The notes under the pieces: generated by a model | Databases searched by the model: none | The model's input: only the letters and a program-made list of their open reading frames with translations | Told to the model about the DNA's origin: nothing | Origin: Thalassobius sp034670005 | Lineage (GTDB): Bacteria; Pseudomonadota; Alphaproteobacteria; Rhodobacterales; Rhodobacteraceae | Assembly (NCBI RefSeq): GCF_034670005.1 | Contig: NZ_JAXMOH010000002.1 | Span: 673,053-737,052, forward strand | DNA length: 64,000 nucleotides | Direction: 5' to 3' | Shown here: positions 24,015-31,931 of the stretch, piece by piece | Layout: each line of letters opens with the position of its first letter | Position numbering within the stretch: position 1 is the first letter of the stretch | Made by a program: the position numbers and the translations under genes

Positions 24015-24392
24015 TCAGTTTACCTGGACCTGCGGGGCTGCGCCGTTGCCGAAGAGCCCGTTCTGCGGCGGGGCGACAGTGCCGGCTGGCGCGGGATTGC
24101 CTGCGCGATTGCAACCGTTGTCGTCGTCGTCATCGCAATCATCATCGTCATCATCGTGGCGGCGGCCATGATCGTCGTCATCATCGTCATCGCCATAACG
24201 GGTGGTGCGGCGGTGGTCGTCGTCGTCATCGCTGACAAAGAGGAAAGGCAGCCGGTCCTGAATGACATCGAAAGAGATCGCAACGGGCTGAGCATGGTCG
24301 CCGGTCGGCGCACGCATGGAGCTCCAAGCTGGCAAGCCAATGACCGCTGCGAGTGCGGTCGAGGAGACAAGAAGGATAAGAGTTGTTTTCAT
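24015..24392 (-). CDS. Exported aspartate-rich protein with conserved-looking C-terminal tail
   Basis: Small exported protein of 125 residues, unknown function. The signal peptide ends near residue 25. Residues 55-91 are almost all Asp in runs of 5, 7, 6 and 5, broken by His, Arg, Gly and Cys (DHRR, DHGRRH, DCD), which would suit loose binding of divalent metals or calcium. The tail (APPQNGLFGNGAAPQVQVN) resembles the ending of short proteins that accompany PepSY two-component loci, as far as I recall, and argues this is a true gene rather than a low-complexity artefact. AAAGGAA precedes ATG 24392. It heads the second transcription unit of the cluster, just after a terminator and a palindromic operator candidate. 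Confidence 0.75.
   Translation of the reverse strand: MKTTLILLVSSTALAAVIGLPAWSSMRAPTGDHAQPVAISFDVIQDRLPFLFVSDDDDDHRRTTRYGDDDDDDDHGRRHDDDDDDCDDDDDNGCNRAGNPAPAGTVAPPQNGLFGNGAAPQVQVN
24120..24230. repeat. GAY trinucleotide tract coding poly-Asp
   Basis: On the minus strand this stretch is a near-continuous run of GAT and GAC codons interrupted by a few others. Such triplet tracts can change length by slippage in steps of three bases, altering the acidic segment without breaking the frame. The mixed GAT/GAC order would limit slippage. Confidence 0.7.
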
Positions 24393-24444
24393 GACAAGGG
24401 TTCCTTTGTTCTGCTGATCCCAATCTAGCGACGCCACCTGAGGG

Positions 24445-24490
24445 TTTCCTGACAGGGCAGCGGTTTCCGCTTCAGGTTGCTGTCAGGAAA
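24445..24490. promoter_or_regulatory. Inverted repeat upstream of the Asp-rich gene, candidate response-regulator operator
   Basis: TTTCCTGACAG (24445-24455) and its exact reverse complement CTGTCAGGAAA (24480-24490) lie 53-98 bases upstream of the Asp-rich gene start. The core TGTCAG also occurs in the promoter of the divergent two-component system (25571-25576), so both may be bound by that regulator. The right arm runs into the terminator of the cytochrome b gene. Confidence 0.5.
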
Positions 24491-24516
24491 AAGGCCCCGC
24501 CGGGGAAAGCGGGGCC
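24488..24516 (-). terminator. Intrinsic terminator of the PepSY/cytochrome b unit
   Basis: Read on the minus strand, a perfect 8-bp stem (GGCCCCGC at 24509-24516 complement, pairing with 24493-24500) is followed by five U residues (24492-24488). It lies 40 bases beyond the cytochrome b stop codon, so the Asp-rich gene downstream needs its own promoter. Confidence 0.85.
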
Positions 24517-24555
24517 AGGGGGGGCCGACGGGACAGTCGGCCAGGGGGGACGGGA

Positions 24556-25203
24556 TCAGGCGATATCACCGGGACCGGGCGCCTGTTTGTCACCGGTGAT
24601 CATGGCGCGGGCGAGGTTTTCGCGGTGGCGGACCGATGCGAACACAACACCGCCAACATGCAGTGCGATCAGGAAAAGCATCAAATTGGCAAACACTTCA
24701 TGCACCTCTTCAAGCCCGTCTTCGCCGCCTTCTCCATAGCCTTCATGTTCACCGTCTTCATCGGCATGGGCCGGGGCAACGATCTGGGGCAGATCGGGTA
24801 ACATTGCGACCCGGGTGGGGTCTTCCATCAGCCAGCCGGTAAATGCGGTTGCCGATAGCGTGACGAGCAGAGCCACGATCATCGCCGCGCCTGCCGGGTT
24901 ATGACCGAGATAGCGGCGTTCACGGCCCCGCGCCATGTCGCCGAGATAGGCCAAAACCGCTGCCGGACCGCGGATGAATTGCGTGAAACGCGCGTAGCGG
25001 CTGCCGACCATCCCCCAGAGCAGGCGAAAGGCTACAAGAGCCGCGACGGCGTAGCCTGCGATTTCGTGGATCGGTTGCAGGTCGTCCGCTGTAAGCCATG
25101 CAACTGCGAAGGCGACGACGAGCCCCCAATGAAAGATGCGGATCAGGGGATCCCAGACCCTTACCTTGTCCTGTCGCGCGTCGTGCAAACCCCGGTCAGT
25201 CAT
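24556..25203 (-). CDS. Cytochrome b561 / Ni-Fe hydrogenase cytochrome b-like membrane protein
   Basis: Di-haem type membrane electron carrier, 215 residues. It opens VRVWDPLIRIFHWGLVVAFAVAW, the hallmark of this family, with a His in the first membrane segment (FHWG) that serves as haem ligand; other candidate ligands are IHEIAGY and ALHVGGVVFAS in the last segment. Four membrane helices are visible. A Glu/Asp/His-rich loop (DEDGEHEGYGEGGEDGLEEVHE) before the last helix is unusual and could touch metal. ATG 25203 overlaps the PepSY gene stop by 8 bases. Its likely job is to exchange electrons between quinone and a periplasmic partner. Confidence 0.88.
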   Translation of the reverse strand: MTDRGLHDARQDKVRVWDPLIRIFHWGLVVAFAVAWLTADDLQPIHEIAGYAVAALVAFRLLWGMVGSRYARFTQFIRGPAAVLAYLGDMARGRERRYLGHNPAGAAMIVALLVTLSATAFTGWLMEDPTRVAMLPDLPQIVAPAHADEDGEHEGYGEGGEDGLEEVHEVFANLMLFLIALHVGGVVFASVRHRENLARAMITGDKQAPGPGDIA

Positions 25204-25477
25204 CGTCGCTATCCTCGTATTCTATTTCGATCATCTCAAGCGTCTCGGGATTGACGGTCACCTCGATCCGGCGTCCCTCGGCATCGGTGCCGTCTATTTC
25301 GTAACAGCCATCGTCGATCTTGATCCGCCGAACGGTCCAACCGTTTTCTGCGGCAAGGCGCGCGACAGCTTCGCGCGGGTGCCAATCGGCCATGGGCACG
25401 AAGCAGTCATCCCGGGCAAACGCAGCCCCGGACGGAAAGGCCGCAAGAAAGGCGAGCATTGTCAGTAGCTTCTTCAT
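25196..25477 (-). CDS. Small exported PepSY-domain protein
   Basis: Periplasmic protein of 93 residues. The signal peptide MKKLLTMLAFLAAFPSGAAFA is followed by a single PepSY unit: MADWHPREAVARLAAENGWTVRRIKIDDGCYEIDGTD with the closing strand RRIEVTVNPETLEMIEIE. Two Cys (CFVP and DGCYE) may form a disulfide. The acidic C-terminus EYEDSDDD echoes the Asp-rich neighbour. ATG 25477 has GGAG upstream. Single-PepSY proteins next to OmpR-type two-component systems are common in alphaproteobacteria and may be sensed or regulated outputs. It starts the first minus-strand unit, diverging from the response regulator. Confidence 0.85.
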   Translation of the reverse strand: MKKLLTMLAFLAAFPSGAAFARDDCFVPMADWHPREAVARLAAENGWTVRRIKIDDGCYEIDGTDAEGRRIEVTVNPETLEMIEIEYEDSDDD

Positions 25478-25560
25478 GAGGCAAACTCCGGGCTGCAATC
25501 ATCTTGAGCAGACCATGCGCGTCGAAGCTGACGAGAACCTGAAGCCTGGACCCCGTGTCC

Positions 25561-25584
25561 GTCAGCCAGGTGTCAGCCTGGACA
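25561..25584. promoter_or_regulatory. Tandem 11-bp repeats in the response-regulator promoter
   Basis: GTCAGCC occurs at 25561-25567 and again at 25572-25578, exactly one helical turn apart, the spacing at which OmpR-family dimers bind. The second copy also sits within TGTC(N6)GACA (25571-25584). The site lies 39-62 bases upstream of the response-regulator start and about 85 upstream of the divergent PepSY gene. Confidence 0.5.
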
Positions 25585-25622
25585 GGCAAAAGATGTCATC
25601 AAGACCAAGGGAACGAAATATC

Positions 25623-26282
25623 ATGCGCATCCTGCTGATCGAGGACGATACTGTTCTGGGCGCCGCTGTGCGGGACCAGATCGCCGGGGACGGCCAGTCG
25701 GTGGACTGGGTCACGCGGCTTGATGCGGCGGGTGCGGCGCTGACCGGAGCGGCCTATGATCTGGTCCTGCTCGATCTCATGCTGCCCGATGGCCGGGGAA
25801 TTGGGTTTCTCAAAACGCTGCGCAGCCGGGGCGACGTGACGCCTGTAATCATCCTGACCGCGCTCGATCAGATTTCGGACCGGATCGAGGGGCTGAATGC
25901 CGGTGCCGACGATTATCTTGTCAAACCCTTCGATCTGGCCGAGCTTTCGGCCCGGATCGGGTCTGTCGCGCGCCGCTATACCGGCAATCCGAACCCGATC
26001 ATCAACCATAGCGGGCTGGAAATCGACCTTGCCTCCCGCAGCATCCACCGGGATGGAAAGCCGGTCCAGTTGACCGCCCGCGAATGGGCTTTGTTCGAAG
26101 CGTTTCTGTCTCGGCCCGGTCAGTTGCTGTCCAAGGCGCAGCTTGAAGACAAGCTTTATGCCTTCGGAGCCGAGATCGAGAGCAACACGATTGAGGTCCA
26201 TGTCAGCCGCCTGCGCAAGAAACTTGGGGCCGGCATCATCGAGACCGAGCGCGGTATGGGCTACCGTCTGGGCGCGTCATGA
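25623..26282 (+). CDS. OmpR-family response regulator
   Basis: DNA-binding regulator of 219 residues, partner of the kinase that follows. The receiver domain has acidic residues D8-D9, phospho-acceptor Asp51 in LLDLMLP, and Lys101 in VKPFD. A winged-helix domain spans about residues 128-217 with the HVSRLRKKL recognition segment. The closest recognised relatives are QseB/TctD/PmrA-type regulators. The frame is open far upstream, but ATG 25623 with AAGGGA is clearly the start. It diverges from the PepSY gene and overlaps the kinase by ATGA. Likely targets are itself and the two minus-strand units next to it. Confidence 0.92.
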   Translation: MRILLIEDDTVLGAAVRDQIAGDGQSVDWVTRLDAAGAALTGAAYDLVLLDLMLPDGRGIGFLKTLRSRGDVTPVIILTALDQISDRIEGLNAGADDYLVKPFDLAELSARIGSVARRYTGNPNPIINHSGLEIDLASRSIHRDGKPVQLTAREWALFEAFLSRPGQLLSKAQLEDKLYAFGAEIESNTIEVHVSRLRKKLGAGIIETERGMGYRLGAS

Positions 26283-27646
26283 GGGCGCCACGCAGTCTTC
26301 AGGCCCGGCTGGGGCTGTCGCTGGGTTTTCTGCTGACGCTTCTGTGGATCACCGCGGCATCGTTGACGGCCGTGAGCCTTCGGCACGAAATGGACGAAGT
26401 TTTCGACACAGCACTTCAGGAAACCGCACAGCGCCTGCTGCCACTGGCGGTTGTTGATATCGTCGGACGCGATGAGGATGGCGTTACCCAGCGGCTCGGC
26501 GCGATCCGCAAGCACGAAGAATTCTTCACCTACATTGTCCGCGACGCGCAGGGGCGCATTTTGTTGCAATCGCATGCCGCTGATCCGACGGTATTTCCAG
26601 CCTATGACGGGCCGGGTTTTCGCCAAACCGCCACTCACCGGCTTTATAACGAAGACGCGCTGCAAGGCAGCATCAGCATCACGATGGCCGAACCTCTGGA
26701 TCATCGGGCGTCGGTCGCGCGTGAAATACAAATCGGCCTCGGCTTACCGCTTCTGGTGGTGATCCCTGTCGCGCTGCTTGCCATCGCTCTGGCGGTGCGG
26801 GCGGGTCTTGGGTCGCTCCGCCGTTTTCAGGAAAGGCTTGAAGCGCGCAATGCACGGGATCTGTCGCCTATTCCGTCAGACGATCTTCCGTCCGAGATCG
26901 CCCCGATGGCGACCACCCTGAACGGGCTTCTGGACCGGCTGAAAGGGGCTTTTGACGCCGAACGCAGTTTTGCGGCCAATGCCGCGCACGAGTTGCGCAC
27001 CCCGCTTGCCGGGGCAATCGCGCAAGCGCAGCGGTTGCGGTCGGAAACGGAGGACCCCGCAGCCAAAGCCCGGGCTGCCGACATCGAGGCGACACTGAAA
27101 CGGCTGACCCGCCTGTCCGAACGGCTTATCCAACTGGCCCGGGCCGAGGGGGGGCGGCTGCGGCTGGATCAGAGTTCGGATTTGCGGACGGTGGCGCGTA
27201 TCGTCGTTGACGATATGGAGCGCACCGCCACGCCCGGCCGTATCGCGCTGACGCTGCCGGACCAGCCGGTCATGTCGGACCTCGACCCCGACGCTTTCGG
27301 CATTCTGTGCCGAAACCTGGTCGACAACGCGTTGCGGCACGGGTCGCATACCGACCCGGTCGCGGTGTCCCTGACGGCAAACGGAAGGTTGAGCGTGTCA
27401 AATGCGGGACCGGTCCTGCCCCAAGAGGTGCTGGACCGGTTGACGACCCGGTTCGAACGGGCCGAAACCGGCGCTGAGGGAAGCGGTCTTGGTCTTGCCA
27501 TCGTGGCCGCCATTGCCGAACGCATCGGTTGCCCATTGGTTTTGATGTCACCGCGATCACAGGACAATTCGGGTTTCGAAGTGTCCATCACGCTGCCGGT
27601 GGAGGGGGCGTCCGCAACGGGTCCTGCCGCTACTGCCGATCAGTGA
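26279..27646 (+). CDS. Sensor histidine kinase, EnvZ/QseC-like
   Basis: Membrane sensor of 455 residues. Membrane segments at about 13-35 and 155-178 enclose a periplasmic sensing domain of about 120 residues; a HAMP-like linker follows, then the dimerisation helix with phospho-accepting His237 in AAHELRTPLAG, and the ATPase domain with the N box LCRNLVDNALRHG and G box GSGLGLAIVAAIAER. The domain order matches QseC/PmrB-type kinases that often answer metals or envelope conditions. It is the second gene of the two-component operon and is followed by a probable terminator. The signal is unknown. Confidence 0.92.
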   Translation: MRAPRSLQARLGLSLGFLLTLLWITAASLTAVSLRHEMDEVFDTALQETAQRLLPLAVVDIVGRDEDGVTQRLGAIRKHEEFFTYIVRDAQGRILLQSHAADPTVFPAYDGPGFRQTATHRLYNEDALQGSISITMAEPLDHRASVAREIQIGLGLPLLVVIPVALLAIALAVRAGLGSLRRFQERLEARNARDLSPIPSDDLPSEIAPMATTLNGLLDRLKGAFDAERSFAANAAHELRTPLAGAIAQAQRLRSETEDPAAKARAADIEATLKRLTRLSERLIQLARAEGGRLRLDQSSDLRTVARIVVDDMERTATPGRIALTLPDQPVMSDLDPDAFGILCRNLVDNALRHGSHTDPVAVSLTANGRLSVSNAGPVLPQEVLDRLTTRFERAETGAEGSGLGLAIVAAIAERIGCPLVLMSPRSQDNSGFEVSITLPVEGASATGPAATADQ

Positions 27647-27648
27647 TC

Positions 27649-27680
27649 CCGCGCCGCAAACCTGCGACGCGGTTTTGTTT
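27649..27680 (+). terminator. Probable terminator after the histidine kinase
   Basis: CCGCG (27649-27653) and GCA pair with TGC and CGCGG (27668-27672) in an interrupted stem, followed by TTTTGTTTT. It lies between the kinase gene and the convergent aldehyde dehydrogenase gene. Confidence 0.55.
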
Positions 27681-27714
27681 TGCCGTAATGCACGACTGCC
27701 ATGAATAGCAAACC

Positions 27715-29139
27715 TTAGTGCGCGATCATGACATGGCGAACGGCAGTGTAGTCTTCGAGCGCATACATCGACATGTCCTTGCCGTAGCCCGATTGTTTCA
27801 ACCCGCCATGCGGCATTTCGTTGACCAGCATGAAATGGGTATTCACCCAAGTGCAGCCGTAGCGCATGCGCCCCGACACATCCATCGCCCGGCCCACATC
27901 CTGTGTCCAGATCGACGAAGCCAGCCCATAATCGCTGTCATTGGCCCACCGAACCGCTTCTTCATCATCGGAAAAGCGGGTCACCGAAACCACCGGCCCG
28001 AACACTTCGCGTTGCACGATCTCATCCGATTGCAATGCCCCGGCGACGACCGTCGGCTGATAGTAGAAGCCATTACCGTCATGCGATTTGCCACCGGTGG
28101 TGATTTCCATATGTTTATGTTCGCGGGTGCGTTCGACAAAACTGGCCACACGGTCGCGCTGGCGCATCGAAATCAGCGGCGGGATTTCATTTTGCGTGTC
28201 ATCGGAGTTATCATAGACGATGCTCGACACCGCCGACGACAGCTCGGCCACCAGTTTTTCATAGATCTTGGGTCCCGCATAAATCCGGCAGGCCGCTGTG
28301 CAATCCTGACCCGCATTGTAATACCCAAAGGCCTTGAGCCCATCGACCACGCGGGCCAGATCGGCATCGTCAAAAACAATCACCGGTGCTTTGCCGCCGA
28401 GTTCCAGATGCGTCCGCTTGACCGTTTTCGATGCCGCTTGCAGCACTTTCTTACCGGTTGCCACATCCCCGGTGATCGACACCATATCCACCTCTGGATG
28501 ACTGATCAGCGCGTTGCCGACGCTGGCCCCCTGCCCGACCACGACGTTGAGCACGCCTTCGGGCAGGATATCGGCCAGAAGCTTGGCCAGTTTCATCGCC
28601 GTCAGCGGGGTTTGTTCGGACGGTTTCAACACCACCGTATTGCCCCCTGCCAGCGCAGGTGCCAGTTTCCATGCCATCATCATCATTGGGTAGTTCCAAG
28701 GCGCGATGGATGCGACGACGCCAATCGGATCGCGGCGCAGCATGGAAGTATGACCAGCCATGTATTCACCCGCCGCCGAGGTGTGCATGTTGCGGACGGC
28801 ACCGGCGAAATAGCGGAAGCAGTCGGCCACGGCGGGGACTTCTTCGTTGCGCACCTCGTTGATCGGTTTGCCGCAATTGAGCGCCTCAAGCTGGGCCAGT
28901 TCTTCGAGATTGGCTTCGACCGCGTCGGCAATCGCCAGCAATTTGGCCGAACGTTCCGAGGGCGTGGTGCGCGACCAGGTGGCAAAGGCGGCGCGCGCCG
29001 CCATTACCGCCCGGTCGATTTGTCCTGCATTTGCCTCTGGCAGGGTCAGGATCACTTCGCCGGTGCGCGGGTTCAGGACTTTTTCTTCGGTATCGGTGCC
29101 AGCCTCAAACGACGCGCCGATCAGCATATTGGTTTCCAT
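27715..29139 (-). CDS. patD: Aldehyde dehydrogenase, probable gamma-aminobutyraldehyde dehydrogenase
   Basis: NAD-dependent enzyme of 474 residues that would oxidise 4-aminobutanal to GABA in putrescine breakdown. Typical motifs: WNYPMMMMAWKLAPALAGGN, the catalytic Glu in LELGGKAPVIVFDDADL, and the catalytic Cys in NAGQDCTAACRIYAG, a form seen in PatD-like enzymes (GQDCTA) rather than in most betaine-aldehyde dehydrogenases. GGGAGAG precedes ATG 29139. It is the last gene behind a polyamine-type ABC transporter, which supports the substrate guess. Betaine aldehyde or another omega-aminoaldehyde cannot be excluded. Confidence 0.85.
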   Translation of the reverse strand: METNMLIGASFEAGTDTEEKVLNPRTGEVILTLPEANAGQIDRAVMAARAAFATWSRTTPSERSAKLLAIADAVEANLEELAQLEALNCGKPINEVRNEEVPAVADCFRYFAGAVRNMHTSAAGEYMAGHTSMLRRDPIGVVASIAPWNYPMMMMAWKLAPALAGGNTVVLKPSEQTPLTAMKLAKLLADILPEGVLNVVVGQGASVGNALISHPEVDMVSITGDVATGKKVLQAASKTVKRTHLELGGKAPVIVFDDADLARVVDGLKAFGYYNAGQDCTAACRIYAGPKIYEKLVAELSSAVSSIVYDNSDDTQNEIPPLISMRQRDRVASFVERTREHKHMEITTGGKSHDGNGFYYQPTVVAGALQSDEIVQREVFGPVVSVTRFSDDEEAVRWANDSDYGLASSIWTQDVGRAMDVSGRMRYGCTWVNTHFMLVNEMPHGGLKQSGYGKDMSMYALEDYTAVRHVMIAH

Positions 29140-29157
29140 GAAGACTCTCCCAGTTTG

Positions 29158-29964
29158 TTATTTACCCTGACCGGCAACCGTGTCGGTGCCCCGCGTCAGG
29201 TAGTATGCGCCGAGGATCGGCAGGAATGTGACCAGCACGACGACCATGGCAACCACATTGGTCACCGGGCGTTCGCGCGGACGGACCAGTTCCTCCAGCA
29301 TCCAGATCGGCAAGGTTTGTTGTTGTCCTGCGGTAAAGGTGGTCACGATGACTTCGTCAAAAGACAGCGCGAAAGCCAGCATTCCGCCCGCCAGCAGCGC
29401 CGTGGCGATGTTGGGCAGGATGACATGGCGGAAAGTCTGGAAACTGTTCGCGCCCAAATCCATCGACGCCTCGACCAGACTGCCCGACACCCGCCGGAAC
29501 CGCGCCACGGCGTTGTTGTAAACCACCACGACACAGAAGGTCGCATGGCCCAGAACGATGGTCCAGAAACTGAACGGGATATCCGCCAGATTGAACGCCG
29601 AGCGCAATGAGATGCCGGTGATGATCCCCGGCAGGGCAATCGGCAGGATCACCAGCAGCGTGATCGCTTCGCGGCCGAAAAATCTGGTCCGGCTGACCGC
29701 AGCGGCGCAAAGCGTGCCCAGTACAAGCGCGATCACGGTGGAAATACTGGCGACCTTCAGCGACAGGCCCAGCGCCTCCCAGACATCGGTACGGTCCCAT
29801 GTCACGGCAAACCATTTCAGCGTCAGTCCGGGCGGCGGCCATTGATAGGACTTATCCTCGGTCGTGAAGGCATAGACAAAGATCAGCAAGATCGGCAGAT
29901 GCATGAAGGCAAGGCCAAACCCGGCGGCCATCTTTAGTCCGAGGGGGGCGCGATCAGAGTGCAT
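29158..29964 (-). CDS. Polyamine-type ABC transporter permease (PotC family)
   Basis: Inner-membrane channel subunit of 268 residues with six membrane segments. The EAA loop is seen as LVEASMDLGANSFQTFRHVILPNI, the docking site for the ATPase. The segment TRFFGREAITLLVILPIALPGIITGISL is typical of PotC-type permeases. ATG 29964 overlaps the PotB-type gene by 11 bases; the ATG-coupled arrangement suggests one mRNA for binding protein to dehydrogenase. Confidence 0.9.
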   Translation of the reverse strand: MHSDRAPLGLKMAAGFGLAFMHLPILLIFVYAFTTEDKSYQWPPPGLTLKWFAVTWDRTDVWEALGLSLKVASISTVIALVLGTLCAAAVSRTRFFGREAITLLVILPIALPGIITGISLRSAFNLADIPFSFWTIVLGHATFCVVVVYNNAVARFRRVSGSLVEASMDLGANSFQTFRHVILPNIATALLAGGMLAFALSFDEVIVTTFTAGQQQTLPIWMLEELVRPRERPVTNVVAMVVVLVTFLPILGAYYLTRGTDTVAGQGK

Positions 29965-30895
29965 CGAAAGCCCCCTGCCGTTTGGCGATCCAAAGATAGA
30001 CGGCCATTAGAAGAATTGGCACGACCGCAAAGGCGGCGGCCAGCGGAATGTTCCCGGCGGTGCCCTGATAGGCATAGACCGCCTGACCGATGAACCGGCG
30101 GGATGACCCGACGATCTGCGGGATGATGTAATCCCCCAGCGTCAGCGAGAAAGTGAAGATCGACCCGGCGATGACCCCCGGCAGGGCCAGCGGGAACAGG
30201 ACAAAGCGAAAGGTCTGCACCGGGCGCGCGCCCAGATCGCCCGAGGCTTCGAGCATGGAATGCGGCACGCGTTCAAGCGATGCCTGAATTGGCAGGATCA
30301 TGAAAGGAATCCAGACATAGAGGAACACCAGAAACGTTCCGGTTGAGCTGACCGACAGCGAATTGCCACCGATGATCGGGATGGACAGATAGGCATTGAG
30401 CAGCCAGCCAAGGTGCAGGGTTTCAAACAGCCAGTTCAGGATGCCTTCCTTGGCGAGGATCAGTTTCCATGAGTAGACCTTGACCAGATAGCTGGACCAC
30501 AGCGGCATCATCACACCCAGATAGAAGATCGCCTTCCATTTGCCGCGGGCATAGCGCGCCGCGTAATAGGCAACCGGAAACCCGATGATCGCAGCACCAA
30601 TCGTGACTGACATCGCCATCACGATCGTGCGGATGATGATATCAAAATTCGATGGCCTGAACAGTTCGCCATAGGTTTTCAGGGTCAGTTCGTACTGGAT
30701 GATCCCGGTGAATTCGTCGATTGAGAAAAAGCTTTGCGCCAGCAAGGCGAAAAGCGATCCCAGATAGATGATCCCCAGCCACAAAGTGGGCGGCAGGATC
30801 AGCAGGAAGATCAGCAGCTTGGGTTTGCGCCACAGAGTATCGGAGATACGGGTCAGCGGGCCGCCTTTGCGGTCGGTGATCGCTTCGTCGCTCAT
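29954..30895 (-). CDS. Polyamine-type ABC transporter permease (PotB family)
   Basis: Partner channel subunit of 313 residues. A cytoplasmic N-terminus precedes the first membrane segment (LIFLLILPPTLWLGIIYLGS). The EAA loop reads MLEASGDLGARPVQTFRFVLFPLALPG and the following TFSLTLGDYIIPQIVG is characteristic of PotB-type proteins. It overlaps the ATPase gene stop (30892-30895, ATGA) and the PotC-type gene start. Confidence 0.9.
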   Translation of the reverse strand: MSDEAITDRKGGPLTRISDTLWRKPKLLIFLLILPPTLWLGIIYLGSLFALLAQSFFSIDEFTGIIQYELTLKTYGELFRPSNFDIIIRTIVMAMSVTIGAAIIGFPVAYYAARYARGKWKAIFYLGVMMPLWSSYLVKVYSWKLILAKEGILNWLFETLHLGWLLNAYLSIPIIGGNSLSVSSTGTFLVFLYVWIPFMILPIQASLERVPHSMLEASGDLGARPVQTFRFVLFPLALPGVIAGSIFTFSLTLGDYIIPQIVGSSRRFIGQAVYAYQGTAGNIPLAAAFAVVPILLMAVYLWIAKRQGAFDAL

Positions 30896-31875
30896 GTGCG
30901 GTCCATCACATGCAAATCAGCGGAAAACCAATCCACCTTCACGGTTTCGCCCGCTTTCGGAATCGCCGATCCTTTCGGCAGCAGCATGGTCATCGGCACG
31001 TCGTCGACACGCATACCCACGCGCGTCGCGGCCCCGAGAAAGCTGACGCTGTTCACTTGGGCGATATGGCCCTGTTCGGCCAGAAACACAGCTTCGGGCC
31101 GCAAGGCAGCAAAAGCCTGTTTTCCGGTCAGCTTGGCCACAAAGTCCGGTGGTAACACGTTTGACGAGCCAACAAAGTCGGCCACAAAGGGGACTTCGGG
31201 GCGGTAATAGATGTCTTCGGGGGCGCCGATCTGCACGATCCGGCCTTCGTTGAAAACGGCGACACGGTCGGCCATCGACAGGGCTTCGCCCTGATCGTGG
31301 GTGACGAAGATGAAGGTGATACCGAGGCTGCGTTGCAGTGATTTCAGCTCTTCCTGCATCTGTTCGCGCAGTTTCAGATCCAGCGCGCCAAGTGGTTCGT
31401 CCAAAAGCAGCGCCTTTGGTTCGTTCACCAGCGCCCGTGCAAGCGCGACCCGCTGGCGTTGTCCGCCCGACAGTTCAGACGGTTTGCGGTCGCCATACCC
31501 GGCAAGCGCCACCATTTCCAGAGCTTCGTCGGCGGCTTTGTGGCGCTTTGCCTTTGCCCAACCGGCAATCATCAACCCGTAGGCCACGTTGTCGCGCACG
31601 TTGAGATGCGGGAACAGCGCATAGTCCTGAAACACCGTGTTCACATGGCGCTTATAGGGCGGAATGCCTTGCGCGACCTGACCAAAGATCTGGATTTCCC
31701 CAGCCGTCGGACGCTCGAACCCTGCGATCAGCCGCAGGCTTGTGGTCTTGCCGGACCCCGAGGGGCCGAGCATCGCAAAGAATTCCCCTTCGGCGATGTC
31801 GATATCAACGTTATCAACGGCTTTCACGTTCCCATAGTGGCGCGAGACGCCGGAAAAGCGGATTGCAGATGTCAT
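30892..31875 (-). CDS. Polyamine-type ABC transporter ATP-binding protein (PotA family)
   Basis: Cytoplasmic ATPase of 327 residues driving polyamine-type uptake. Walker A GPSGSGKTT, Q-loop VFQDYALFPHLNV, signature LSGGQRQRVALARAL and Walker B LLLDEPLGALD are intact; the last 90 residues form the TOBE regulatory domain. The frame runs back to 31989, but ATG 31875 is chosen from the upstream GGAAA and the conserved start of the domain. A strong hairpin separates it from the binding-protein gene. Confidence 0.92.
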   Translation of the reverse strand: MTSAIRFSGVSRHYGNVKAVDNVDIDIAEGEFFAMLGPSGSGKTTSLRLIAGFERPTAGEIQIFGQVAQGIPPYKRHVNTVFQDYALFPHLNVRDNVAYGLMIAGWAKAKRHKAADEALEMVALAGYGDRKPSELSGGQRQRVALARALVNEPKALLLDEPLGALDLKLREQMQEELKSLQRSLGITFIFVTHDQGEALSMADRVAVFNEGRIVQIGAPEDIYYRPEVPFVADFVGSSNVLPPDFVAKLTGKQAFAALRPEAVFLAEQGHIAQVNSVSFLGAATRVGMRVDDVPMTMLLPKGSAIPKAGETVKVDWFSADLHVMDRT

Positions 31876-31892
31876 GAAATTTCCAATAGTTG

Positions 31893-31915
31893 GCCCGCCA
31901 CCCAGAGTGGCGGGC
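31893..31915 (-). terminator. Strong intercistronic hairpin after the polyamine-binding protein
   Basis: Perfect 9-bp stem GCCCGCCAC (31893-31901) / GTGGCGGGC (31907-31915) with a 5-base loop and no U-tract. Its place between a binding-protein gene and the transporter genes suggests mRNA stabilisation of the upstream part, or attenuation, rather than full termination. Confidence 0.7.
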
Positions 31916-31931
31916 TGAAGCAGGTCAGGGC

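Noticed and set aside
23886..24428. Plus-strand frame of 180 codons with Ile/Val-rich runs resembling membrane segments
   Set aside because: It is the complement of the poly-Asp tract; GAT/GAC reads as Ile/Val in this frame, giving false hydrophobic stretches.
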